Below, piece after piece: positions 1-8,750 of a stretch of 13,121 nucleotides of DNA. A program made the position numbers and the translations under genes. The DNA lies in assembly GCA_023853785.1 (NCBI GenBank), contig JAJIRX010000455.1:1-13121 (forward strand), in the 5' to 3' direction. The notes under the pieces are model-generated. The model had not been told where the DNA came from. It did no database searches and worked only from the letters and a program-made list of their open reading frames with translations. The stretch's first letter is position 1, and each line of letters begins with the position of its first letter. The stretch comes from Psilocybe azurescens (lineage: Eukaryota > Basidiomycota > Agaricomycetes > Agaricales > Agrocybaceae).

Positions 1-195
1 TTCCCAAAAGCCATTGTCGACCAATCATTTTATAGACAGATTCCAAGTGATATGCTCTATGTCCCAGTCCCATGTGGTGTTAAAGTGTTCACAGCAACGA
101 TGGAGCTACAGATTAGGCAGCTTACTATCACACAGGTATGATGAGGTATCAGTGTGCGCTTAACACCTGTCCCACAGATCATTGGTGTAGAATGA
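1..195 (+). CDS. Possible 3' end of an unidentified gene (partial)
   Basis: The first frame is open from base 1 for 45 codons. It then meets a plausible GT-AG intron at 136-177 (42 bp, donor GTATGA, branch-like CTTAAC, acceptor CCCACAG). Joining the exons adds five codons in phase 0 and reaches a TGA at 193-195. The visible peptide starts FPKAIVDQSFYRQIPSD and ends TITQIIGVE. I recognise no domain. Without the splice the frame stops at the intron's own TGA after one more codon, so the evidence is only an open edge frame plus an acceptable splice pair. It could be chance or a decayed gene like its neighbours. Confidence 0.25.
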
Positions 196-475
196 AGCCG
201 CGGGGACTCGAAGTGTGCAGCAGCTGCACTTGTATATATATATCCAGCAATTACAAATACGGTGACTGCGCGACCTGTGTGATGGATGCATCATGAGGCA
301 AGACAGAAGGAGGCTGCCTATGTAGATACCTGTTGATGCTGCTTACGATGAATTATATTACACTTTACACTGACTATTGAGAAATAAGGCAAGACAAGGC
401 TCATCACCTTCAATGATGAAGTTGTGATAAAGAATTTCTGTGGTCCGATTAACAGGTAAGGAGTATTAGCTTTGA
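196..475. other. Unassigned stretch, no gene seen
   Basis: All frames are broken by stops. It contains a short TA run (about 231-242). No P-loop (GxxxxGKS) coding sequence is visible, although one would be expected just upstream of the NACHT relic, so that part of the relic is missing or unrecognisably decayed. Confidence 0.5.
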
Positions 476-1602
476 TCTACATTGATGTATCAGGTTTCAT
501 TGAATATACCAGAATCTCAGGAGATAATTGAAGCTGCTATAGATACAAATCTGGCTATCTTTCAGCTCAATTTTGAAACACAGTTTCAAACTCTGATCCT
601 CAACCCTCTTCTTCACATATCAACCACTGGGCTCTTCAGATCTCGCAAGTCATTTCCTAGACTGATTATTATCAACGGTCTGGACAAATGCAAAGGCATG
701 GACGTTCAGAGCACCATTTTAAACATCATCTTGAATGAACTCCAACACCATCACTTGGCTCTCTCCTTCAGACTTCTCATTACCAGCTGACCAGAGTATC
801 ATCTCACCAGATCATTTTTGTCACCCCTCTGCAAAGTCTGACTTTTGTCTTGCACTCGATGGCACATACCAGCCAGATGAGGATATCAGACTATATATGA
901 CAGACTTGTTTTGTGACATATGAAAGACACACATCATGCACACCCATCTTCCAGATTCATAGCCATTGGAGGAAGACATTGCCAAATTGGTTGCAAAATC
1001 GTCAGGTCGATTCATCTACACAGCCGTGGTCATTAGATATGTGTCCTCTTCTCAAAACAATCCACTCGTTCACCTCAAAGTCATTCAAGGTCTCCTTCTG
1101 GTCAACAATAATAGGCCATACACAACTCAATGTTTTATATATCAATCATCTTTCTGACTTGGAAGATGTTGAAGCAGTCTTGCAAATTCTAGGGGTGGCT
1201 TTTGTACTGACCAATAATAGAGATCCTTCCATTGAACCTCTGGAAGTCAATGATCTGGAGAAGTTTATGCAACTTACCTCAGGCATTGTTCAGATCCTCT
1301 TCATTGACATATTGTCAGTTGTGGATGCCTCAGACAACAAGAAGCCCATCAAAATTCTTCATGCCTCATTCAATGACTTCCTTGTTGATCCAACCGGTCT
1401 TGTCAATATTTTGTTGATCCCAGTAAAAGGCATGAGGAAGCTGCCCATTTCTGTATTTCTGCCATTGAATGTAAGCATTGATCGCTCTCTTACAAATTTA
1501 TTTCTGAGCTTCATATATAGCACTCGACATAGTGACACCGCTGCCACATATTGCTTACTGGCCACTCTTGAATCATTTTTGACAGGCAGGCCCTCTGCAT
1601 GA
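476..1602 (+). pseudogene. Degenerate NACHT-domain (NLR-type) NTPase relic
   Basis: Intact members of this family are STAND NTPases of basidiomycetes, thought to act in cytoplasmic self/non-self sensing. Homology is spread over three frames. Frame 2 (476 to about 830) carries YQVSLNIPESQEI, then FETQFQTLILNPLL and the Walker B block LIIINGLDKC (662-691). Frame 3 (about 838-1157) carries LALDGTYQPDEDIRLYMTD and EEDIAKLVAKSSGRFIYTA. Frame 1 (about 1120-1602) carries DVEAVLQILGV, VQILFIDILSVV and KILHASFNDFLVDP. Walker B is damaged: the usual D is N (674-676) and the usual E is K (686-688). In-frame stops include TGA at 788-790, where SRPE is expected, TGA at 921-923 and TAG at 960-962. At least two frameshifts are needed (about 800-840 and 1105-1125). 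The P-loop is absent. The family call is strong; the 3' boundary is not. Confidence 0.78.
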
Positions 1603-2480
1603 CAACACCGCTCTTTGGGAGAAGATCTTCAAGGTGCCCTATATTCAGCACTGGAGAACTTATGTGCTTGACATGTCAAAGGATGGGCCTTTAAAATATG
1701 GCAACTTTTATTGAGGATCCTGCAACATTTCTACACTTTCTGGAAATATTGGTACATCTACTTTTTAAAGATAGTGGAAACAACATATTTTGACTCCAAA
1801 TCAAGGAATTTAGGCAAACAGAAGAGCTCTATCTCCACCATCAAGGTATCTTGGATCAACAATTGCACAAATCCCTGTCATTGATTCCCATGAGCCCTTG
1901 TTTGGCTTTTGGACTGCTGTCAGTGCCAACAGGATACTTGAATATAATCAAATAGTCTCTTTGCAGACATTTGAAGTTCTTTCATCCTCATCAGTACCCA
2001 AAGTCTCAGCTTATATGGAAGGTTTCCTCATTTCTGCATTATTCGATCATCTCCAGGTGGAGCACCCACCTTCATGGTACTTTGTTTATCTCATGGCTAG
2101 TACCCCATATCAACATATAGTGACAGAATTTCTAAACAATCCACCACAAGCAGGACTGCACACTGTAGATAAATTAACATATACACTATGGCTGTAGTGT
2201 TCATGGTGGGGTGTGCAGTCAGGGCTTGGGATAGGACAGTCCATATATCCACACCTGAACAGTGGAACTTCATCTGGGATGTTTTGCACTCATGTTGTTG
2301 AAGGCTGGGTACTTGGCTGAGCTAGTCAGTATGCTCAGTGAACAGAACCTTACCTTTGATCTAGGAAGACCAAGCACCAATGTGTGCCATCAGGTTAAGA
2401 CCTTAGTTGGAGCAGTCTACAGCTATTTGCTGAAATTCAAAAGGTTGGGTCCTTCACCATTTAAAATAATTATTAACTAG
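1603..2480 (+). pseudogene. Degenerate coding-like DNA downstream of the NACHT relic
   Basis: Coding-looking segments follow the relic on the same strand but are interrupted. One reads ALHDNTALWEKIFKVPYIQH then LDMSKDGPLKYG (about 1590-1712). A longer open stretch spans about 1880-2197, with blocks EPLFGFWTAVSANRIL, KVSAYMEGFLISALFDHLQ and WYFVYLMASTPYQHIVTEFL. A third, 2262-2480, contains GCFALMLLKAGYLAELVSML. Frame changes and stops separate them. They may be the C-terminal half of the NLR relic or a second decayed gene; I do not recognise their family. The helix-like, leucine-rich composition fits an NLR tail, which is inference only. Confidence 0.32.
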
Positions 2481-4448
2481 ACAGAACGTCCAAGTGACTA
2501 TGTTGGTCATTGTTTCACAGCCAATGACCTTATGACAACAAATGATACACCAAATTATTTATCTCAATAAATCCATTCTTTCAAACCATGAGGATGTGCA
2601 GGAGCCCCCTGTGCAAAAGCAAACATCTATGTGGGAATAGATGTTGACACCAATAAGCACTGAGTAGCCTCTGCTTTAATTGCACTCAACAGAGGATAAC
2701 CCCATGAAGTTGAACTAAGCAAAGAATGTGGTCTGCCTTGACAATTGTGATTGGGAAGGTGATATCTGTAAGCCCAGGTGGAGCCGACCAAGAATACGAT
2801 GTAGGAAGAACACTAATCAAGCTACAATGAGAGGAGTGATACGGAAACAGGCAGATTCATTCTGGAGAGCTGACCTGGCTATGCAAGTTCATCTGCAGAT
2901 AGAACTCTGCAACATTTATCATTTCAGCTAAATTTTGTAGAGAAAGTGAGGCAAGATACTCTCTAAATGCACGCGGCAGCCCTGATCCAATTGTCAGGCA
3001 GGATTCACTACTGGCGCCACAGTCCTCAAGCAGGAAGTAGCCAGTAGATTCAGAATCAAATATCAAATATGTAAATGACAAGAAAATGAACATCCTTCTG
3101 TGCAGAACATGTATCATGCGAGAAAGAAATAGAAATGTGGTTGGTGACAAATATATGACCGTAGGCCAAAATCTGAGCCCAAACATCTCAAATTGTAATC
3201 CACTCATCCATCCAACCATCCCCCACAATGTGTCCCAACGCACAAATCGATCAAGAAGGCTCAAGTGGTGATGCAATATCAGTGCAGATATGCATTCAGA
3301 AAGAGGACCTTGCACCACAGTAAATACCAACTTCCCAACACCGAGCTTTGAGATCAGTTTAGAAGATTGTGCACATGTGAGGAGAGTTTGGAAAGAATAA
3401 ATATGAAATGAGATTAGTGGCCAGATACAGAGGGAAGCACTCTAGATCATACAGTACCAGTTCCCAAACACTACTGCAGAGTGGGGAATTCTCCATGTTA
3501 AGAGGGAGAATTGAGATTGAAAAGAGCTCTTTACTGTCCGGGGTGGACTGTCATCTCTTCTATTTTGTCTGCTGGGAAGGTCTCCAGCAGAATGGGGGTT
3601 TCTGAGTGTAGGATGACTGCAAGTATGGCCCAAGAGGATAATGTGTGCAAAAGATGGAAGCAAAAAGCAGCAGGTGTGCAACAAAGATGAGAGACAGCAA
3701 GCAAGCAACAATGAGGTGGGTGAGCAAATTCTGAAAGGGTTCTTTTAGGTTGACAATACATATGAAATGGGGCGGCGAGAGCGATATGCAGATAGCGAAT
3801 ATATAGAGATTTCTTTGTCTTGAAACATTTGCAAGGTTCAGTGGCATGTGTGAGGAGAATTGATATTCTTTTTCAGGAAAATCAAGTACTGTAACAATTA
3901 CAAGTAGGTTACTTAAATATGTTTTTGTACATTAAAATTTCTGTGCTTGGTTTTACTCTAAGCCTTTGGAGTTTAGATCATCGGAGGCACGTCAGGTTCT
4001 GGTTAAATGGTTTAGTTGCTGGTGATCCGCTTCTTTATTGGTTTTGCTTTCTTGGTTTTAGGTGTTGTATGGGTGCATGGATATGGTGCCTGCATTTGGC
4101 TGGAAGTGGGTGCGGAATGATGCAATGTGGGCAGTTGTCAATTGTTGTTTGCCTGCCATCCGGCTCAATAGACTTGGAGTGTCTGAAGTCTAGTCCGAGG
4201 GTGCTGTTGTTTTGCCACTTTCCGTACTGAGACAGAATGGAGGTTCTACAAGATGTTTAAAGAAGAACAGGAATGGTAAACCAATCCAGAGCTAGATTCA
4301 GAACACACATGAAAACATCCACGGTTATTGCAGAGACCCACACATCGCTTCTAGCAACAAGATTTTTGCCAATTTTGCCATGTGTTTCAGTAGACAACTT
4401 TACCAAATCAATTGAAAAAATAGGATCCATCCCTGAACCACTTCAAGT

Positions 4449-4496
4449 TCTGTTGTGACTGTTTGACAGGGATATTCCTAGACTGGCAGTCACAGA
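4449..4496. repeat. Imperfect inverted repeat (hairpin)
   Basis: The sequence TGTTGTGACTG near 4450 is answered by CAGTCACAGAACA near 4487, giving a stem of about 9-11 bp around a loop of roughly 25 bases. No associated gene or element boundary is visible. It may be a remnant repeat or chance. Confidence 0.35.
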
Positions 4497-5250
4497 ACAG
4501 GTGACAGTTTAAGTGGAGGAGGTACAAGTACTAATTGCAAGAGAAAGGTAACTGCTACCTGCACAGATAGATCCAGAGGAGCTAGCACATTGACATGACC
4601 AGCATGGTGTAGCGTTCAATGACCTGTATGCACGTAGCCTCCAACACAAAGGTAGATATAGATCAAGAAATCTTGAGATGAGAACCCATGACAAGGAAAG
4701 CGAGAATCTGAAAAGAGCAGACTTATACAGCGCACAACCAAAGCAATGAACCACAAAAAATGAGGGTGTCATAAAAGCCGACGAATGAACGGAAACAAAG
4801 AACATAGCAAAAGCGAACACCAAAGGCTGTCCAAACAAACATATAGAACAAAGCAGAAGCATTATTAGAAACAATGTCAAAGAGAGAAGTAATTCAAAGG
4901 GAGCAAAGGAAAAATATAGAAAGAATGAATGATATCATATGCACCGCACCGGCCACATACAATCCAAGCGTGTTGGAGTCTAAATCATTGAACCCACATC
5001 GCGTGGGAATCGAGTTCACGACACGAACTAACCCAAGACCAGGTGCTTTGACCAAAGGATGTTAACACAAATGGGCGATACAGGTGTTAATATGCATGTT
5101 TCCCTCGCCCGTTGTCGTTGTTGATGAAGAGGAGAGGGAATCGAGTTGATCGACAGTGATTGGGTATGTTCGGGTACTGAGTAAATATTACATAAACGTC
5201 TCGGGTAATTTGAACTTCGCGTTGAACTTGAAGTCATAGATGAGTTGAAG

Positions 5251-5357
5251 GGATCACTATCATCCAAATTTAAACTATCTGTATAATACTTTCCTGTATT
5301 TGAGGAGAAATTGAGTGGAAATATACCACTATCATTTCAATTAAATTTACCTGTCAA
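5251..5357. repeat. Short degenerate direct repeat
   Basis: A block beginning CACTATCAT, followed by an AT-rich run and ending CTGT, occurs near 5252-5282 and again, diverged, near 5328-5354. It lies just outside the foldback element and has no coding content. Significance is unclear. Confidence 0.3.
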
Positions 5358-5434
5358 AGACTTTTGAGTCGGTATCCCTGTAGTACTTGCCACTGCTGGC
5401 ACCGATCACTGTATGTCGGACATACAGCGATTTA

Positions 5435-5654
5435 CAGTGACTCAAAAAACTGTCCGGATGTTTTGAAATTGAACTTAAATTGACTATAATGTCATGTAAT
5501 CCTTATGAAATTACATGATTTAAAATGTACTGGAGAGCCCTGGATCACAGCTTTCAGGAGATATAGCATATGTTTGTATCTGTTTGGTTCATCTATTATT
5601 ATTAAATACTTTATTAAAATAACACATCCGGACAGTTTCTTTGCGGCCCGTTGG
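5435..5654 (+). repeat. Left terminal inverted repeat of the Tc1 element
   Basis: It pairs with 6819-7038 in inverse orientation. The outer end carries ACTGTCCGGATG (5449-5460). The inner end carries the same 12-mer inverted (5625-5636), followed by TTCTTTGCGGCCCGTTGG. These duplicated motifs are candidate transposase-binding sites (inference). Confidence 0.9.
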
Positions 5655-5835
5655 AATTAACACAATAAGGTTTTTGTTATTGTAAACATGTAAAAAAATA
5701 TCAAATGAATGAAAACATGTTGGAAGTATATAACAAAGACTGAAACTTTGCATTCCCCCAAGTTTATAGCCAATTATTCTCTACTACACAGTCATGTATT
5801 CTCTCTCTTTTAAATTATACTCTAACATCATCTTT

Positions 5836-6798
5836 ATGCCAGAAAATGGTGATTCTATTTGCAAAACTGATGTCAAACTAGGTGTTTTGAAGTCAAATAT
5901 CTGGGTGATATGTTTTGGGATAGAGTTATTGATGAAAAACAATCATGAAGACCATTTTTCTAAGCTCACTCCCATGACTACTGCCACCTAGTTTGATTTG
6001 TCTCCACTGGAAAGGCTGGTACTTCCACACAACTCTGCTGCCAGCTTCCCAATATCACTAACACATCTATCTCCATCTAAACCATTCAAAATTCCCTCAA
6101 AAAGGATCTTGTAGCACAAGTCAAGATCAAAAAGCCATTCCTCTAAGAACAATACAAAGGCTTGCTTGAAATTTGTCCAGAAGTATGAAAACTGAACATA
6201 AAAGTCTGAAAACATGTTATGTTTGAAGATAAGACCAATATCAATAGAATTGGGTCAGTTGTAAGGCAGTAGGTGAGGAAAAGATTGGTTCTCCTCTCCA
6301 AACTCAGCATGTAGAAAACCATCAAATTTGGAGAAGGACATATGATGATTTGGAGTTGTATAACAACAAGTGGTGTTGGATACATGTGCAGGATAGAAGG
6401 CAAGATGTATGGAGAACTCTATGTAAGCATTTTGGATGACTATGTCTTCCAAACTCTGAGTATTACAACCTTAATCAGGATAATTTCATCTTTTAACAAG
6501 ATAATGACCTCAAGCACACATCCAAAAGGCTCAGAAATGGCTTAAAGACCATAAAATAGAGCTTGTGGACTGACCAGCATAATAACTAGATCTCAATTCA
6601 CTCAAAAATTTGTGGCATATTCTCAAAATGTGCTTTGCAGAATACAAAAATGCTCCAAAGGGTATCCAGGAGTTGTAGGGCAGAATACTGGAGAAATGAG
6701 AGGAAATACCCAAGGAAGACTATGTGAAATCAATCAATAGTATGTCTAGAAGAGTTTTAGATGTTTTGAAAGCAAAGTGGGGTCACACAAAGTACTAG
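5836..6798 (+). pseudogene. Tc1/mariner (DDE) transposase pseudogene
   Basis: The 963-bp span, about 320 codons, is normal for this family. ATG at 5836 starts MPENGDSICK. An N-terminal helix-turn-helix-like part follows in a shifted frame from 5973 (STGKAGTSTQL, then SLKKDLVAQVKIKKPFL). The catalytic domain starts near 6155: EDKTNINRIGS (first catalytic Asp region), then MMIWSCITTSGVGYMCRIEG (6342-6401). QDNDLKHTS marks the second Asp region, where a frameshift is needed. The C-terminal tail ends AKWGHTKY before TAG at 6796-6798. The expected WPAQSPDLNPIEHLW block near 6571-6615 holds TGA, TAA and TAA stops, and AAA (Lys) at 6604-6606 where the catalytic Glu is expected. It is therefore inactive. 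No intron is evident. Confidence 0.87.
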
Positions 6799-6818
6799 TT
6801 TATATAGATACCCATATT

Positions 6819-7038
6819 CCAACGGGCGCAAAGAAACTGTCCGGATGTGTTATTTTTATAAAGTATTTAATAATAATATATGAACCAAACAAATACAAAC
6901 ATATGTTATATCTCCTGAAAGCTGTGATCCAAGGCTTTCTAGTACATTTTAAATCATATAATTTAATTAAGATTACATGTCATTATAGTCAGTTTAAGTT
7001 CAATTTCAAAAACATCCGGACAGTTTTTTGAGTCACTG
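6819..7038 (-). repeat. Right terminal inverted repeat of the Tc1 element
   Basis: Reverse complement of 5435-5654 with about twenty differences. It carries the 12-mer ACTGTCCGGATG at 6836-6847 and its inverse at 7013-7024. The outermost 26 bases match the left end exactly. Confidence 0.9.
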
Positions 7039-7040
7039 TA

Positions 7041-7414
7041 TATACATGACTTATGTAATAATTGATGTATGTATGGTATACAACAATTATGTTTAGAAAT
7101 AATATAGATATCAGACATATATTGTGTTCAGTGGCTGTGTGTTAAACAAACACTATTTCTGTTTCTAAGCTGTAAGTAAATAAAATACCAAATAAACAGA
7201 ATTTCTTTTCTTTGGCTGTTTGTCAAAGATACAGAATAGCTGTATATAATTACTGTATGTTTTACATACAGATATGGTGTATATAATTGCTGTATGTTAT
7301 ACAAACATAACTTGTCTAAATAAAACTTACAGTTAAAGAACAGAACTTCTGTTAGTAAAACAAACTGAATTTGTGTATGTAATTACTGTATGTTGAACTT
7401 ACACCGAAACATAC
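7041..7414 (+). repeat. Left arm of the foldback palindrome (portion right of the Tc1 insertion)
   Basis: Together with 5391-5434 this forms the left arm. Its reverse complement matches 7433-7802: for example GTGTATGTAATTACTGTATG near 7373 pairs with the complementary block near 7452-7471, and CATGACTTATGTAA at 7045 pairs with TTACATAAGTCATG at 7787-7800. Differences are scattered substitutions and small indels, so the arms have diverged since formation. Confidence 0.8.
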
Positions 7415-7432
7415 CTGAGCCAGTCAATTACT

Positions 7433-7846
7433 GTATGTTTCAGTGTAAGTTTGACATACAGTAATTATATACACAAATTCAGTTTGTTTTACTAACAGAA
7501 GTTCTGTTCTTTAACTGTAAGTTTTATTTAGACAAGTTATGTTTGTATAACATACAGCAATTATATACATCATATCTGTATGTAAAACATACAATAATTA
7601 TATACAGCTATTCTGTATCTTTGACAAACAGTCAAAGAAAGAAATTATGTTTAATCAGATGTTTTATTTACTTACAGCTTAAACAGAAATTGTGTTTGTT
7701 CAAAATAACCACCGAACACAATATATGTCAGATATATCTGTATTATTTCTAAACATAAATGCTATATGTCATACTTACATCAATTCTTACATAAGTCATG
7801 TATAAATCGCTGTATGTCAGACATACAGCGGTTAGCGCCAGCAGTG
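7433..7846 (-). repeat. Right arm of the foldback palindrome (inner right end)
   Basis: This is the reverse-complement partner of the left arm. It ends at 7846 with GCGCCAGCAGTG, the same terminus as at 8098. It therefore represents the original right end before the tandem duplication. Confidence 0.78.
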
Positions 7847-8098
7847 TTATATACAGCTATTCTTTATCTTTGACAAACAGCCAAAGAAAGAAATTCTGTT
7901 TATTTGGTGTTTTATTTACTTACAGCTTAGAAACAGAAATTGTGTTTGTTCAAAATACAGCCACCAAACACAATATATGTCTGATATCTGTATTATTTCT
8001 AAAAATAAATGCTATATGTCATACTTACATCAATTCTTACATAAGTCATGTATATACATTGCTGTATGTCAGACATACAGCAGTTGGCGCCAGCAGTG
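7598..8098. repeat. Tandem direct duplication of the right end (about 250 bp x 2)
   Basis: Unit 1 (7598-7846, 249 bp) and unit 2 (7847-8098, 252 bp) both begin TTATATACAGCTATTCT and run through the CAAACAG(T/C)CAAAGAAAG block. Both end with the 21-bp palindrome (7809-7829 and 8061-8081) and CCAGCAGTG. The copies differ at scattered positions. The element thus has two complete right termini; the TGC duplication is used by the outer one. Confidence 0.85.
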
Positions 8099-8101
8099 TG
8101 C

Positions 8102-8295
8102 GGATATAAGCCTTATTGTTACCTTGAATAAAGAGAAATAAACCCAGCTCTAAGAACATTGAAGACTAATCTAAGAAGAGAAAATTTCACTCATTATTTG
8201 TGGACTGATTGGATGGAGAAAGCTTTTGCCCACCTCGGACAGCACCCCACCTGCACCACCCATCTTATCCACCATCTTGATCGGATTCTGTGTCT
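8102..8295 (+). promoter_or_regulatory. Upstream region of the 8296 gene; TATA-like and AATAAA motifs
   Basis: Immediately outside the foldback element the plus strand has GATATAAGCC (from about 8103) and, about 20 bases on, GAATAAAGAGAAATAAA. It then becomes CT/CA-rich toward the ATG at 8296. The TATAAG plus AATAAA pair resembles the body of a fungal LTR or a core promoter; no LTR partner or primer-binding site was found. Confidence 0.2.
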
Positions 8296-8750
8296 ATGTT
8301 AAGTGACGCCGTTGCCTTCCTCGTCTCCTCCCTTCATCACTGGATACTTCAACACAGCTGGCAGGACCCACCTGCCGGCAGCTTTAAATATTCTGGTGCT
8401 CAAATATAGCACCATAGCGAGCCTCATACCTCAGGAACCGGTACGTCTCCTATTCATACTCGCGCCGTCGAGCCGTATAGTCATATTTTACTTGTGCTAA
8501 TCACTGTTTTATTATTCCATTTCGATCATCAGGTCCATTCCCAGATGCATCCTCTCCGTATGAGCATTCAATATTCACCTATTGGGTTGCATCAGTGACG
8601 AAAATATACACATCGTAAGATCGTTCATTTAAATTGACTCAGTAAGCTCTCTAATATATGCTTATTAGTTGCAGATACACCCCACATTCTATTGGCATCC
8701 CAGAGTTCAATAACAGAGACCTGATGCAAAGGTGGAGACCAAAGCACTGA
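8296..8750 (+). pseudogene. Putative small three-exon gene, unidentified, with one in-frame stop
   Basis: A coherent exon set can be built. Exon 1 is 8296-8440, intron 8441-8532 (GTACGT...ATCAG), exon 2 8533-8614, intron 8615-8674 (GTAAGA...TTGCAG, 60 bp), exon 3 8675-8750 ending TGA. Phases agree (1, then 2). The product starts MLSDAVAFLVSSLHHW and continues, after the stop, GPFPDASSPYEHSIFTYW, VASVTKIYTS, then YTPHSIGIPEFNNRDLMQRW. TAG at 8407-8409 interrupts exon 1, so this is a pseudogene or exon 1 is modelled wrongly; frame 2 of exon 1 is also open. Another open plus-strand stretch (8723-8863, with SRSGGKAEDIFDITS) may be a further exon. No domain is recognised. Confidence 0.35.

Larger units (their letters stand above)
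2481..5387. other. 2.9 kb AT-rich region without a recognisable gene
   Basis: Open frames exist on both strands, the longest a 157-codon minus-strand frame (2857-3330). None shows a recognisable domain, a coherent exon set or consistent codon use. Hydrophobic minus-strand frames at 3442-3847 and 4509-4880 are mirror images of A-rich plus-strand sequence. A plus-strand fragment with ARYSLNARGSPDPIV (about 2950-3000) may be decayed coding DNA but is too short to assign. The stretch is best described as degraded intergenic or repeat DNA; an old retroelement cannot be excluded. Confidence 0.45.
5435..7038 (+). mobile_element. Tc1/mariner transposon (inactive, complete ends)
   Basis: Both ends read CAGTGACTCAAAAAACTGTC inward and are flanked by TA (5433-5434 and 7039-7040), the hallmark insertion site of Tc1/mariner elements. 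The two terminal inverted repeats are about 220 bp and roughly 90% alike by eye. They enclose a decayed transposase gene on the plus strand. The element interrupts the left arm of the foldback element: joining 5432 to 7039 restores the sequence of the other foldback termini. The insertion is therefore younger than the foldback element. Confidence 0.92.
5391..8098. mobile_element. Foldback DNA element with CACTG...CAGTG ends (CACTA-like, non-autonomous), carrying a nested Tc1 insertion
   Basis: The left end reads CACTGCTGGC (5391-5400) and the right end GCGCCAGCAGTG (8087-8098). Both are flanked by TGC (5388-5390 and 8099-8101), a 3-bp target duplication. Removing the 1604-bp Tc1 element and its extra TA leaves about 1.1 kb. 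The left arm (5391-5434 plus 7041-7414) is the near-complete reverse complement of 7433-7846, so the element folds into one long hairpin with a loop near 7415-7432. CTGTATGT/ACATACAG motifs recur a dozen or more times, including near-perfect 21-bp palindromes at both ends. CACTR termini, 3-bp duplications and repeated subterminal motifs are established traits of the CACTA/EnSpm superfamily; the assignment is inference because no transposase is present. Open frames inside (for example 7543-7752 and 7798-8109) are by-products of the repeats. Confidence 0.62.

Noticed and set aside
456..493. GTAAGG...CAG intron just upstream of the NACHT relic
   Set aside because: Reading straight through this stretch gives the family-like STLMYQVSLN, which the splice would remove, so the sequence is more likely exon than intron.
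2857..3330. 157-codon open frame on the minus strand
   Set aside because: It has no recognisable domain, lies opposite decayed sequence, and has hydrophobic, repetitive composition as expected from AT-rich DNA read backwards. It may still deserve a homology search.
3919..4230. 103-codon plus-strand frame rich in Trp, Cys and Leu
   Set aside because: The composition is what GT-rich DNA produces by chance; no splice-consistent neighbours and no recognisable motif.
4960..5045. tRNA-like segment on either strand (a GAATCGAGTTC-like T-arm motif near 5005-5020)
   Set aside because: No matching acceptor stem, D-arm and anticodon arm could be assembled at normal spacing.
7543..8109. Two similar plus-strand frames (7543-7752 and 7798-8109) that look like paralogous peptides
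   Set aside because: Their similarity comes from the 250-bp DNA duplication inside the foldback element; composition follows the repeat motifs, not codon constraint.
8102..8360. Possible LTR retrotransposon remnant (TATAAG, AATAAA, then a TGGATACTTCAACA-like stretch)
   Set aside because: No second LTR, primer-binding site, polypurine tract, or gag/pol similarity could be found in the window.
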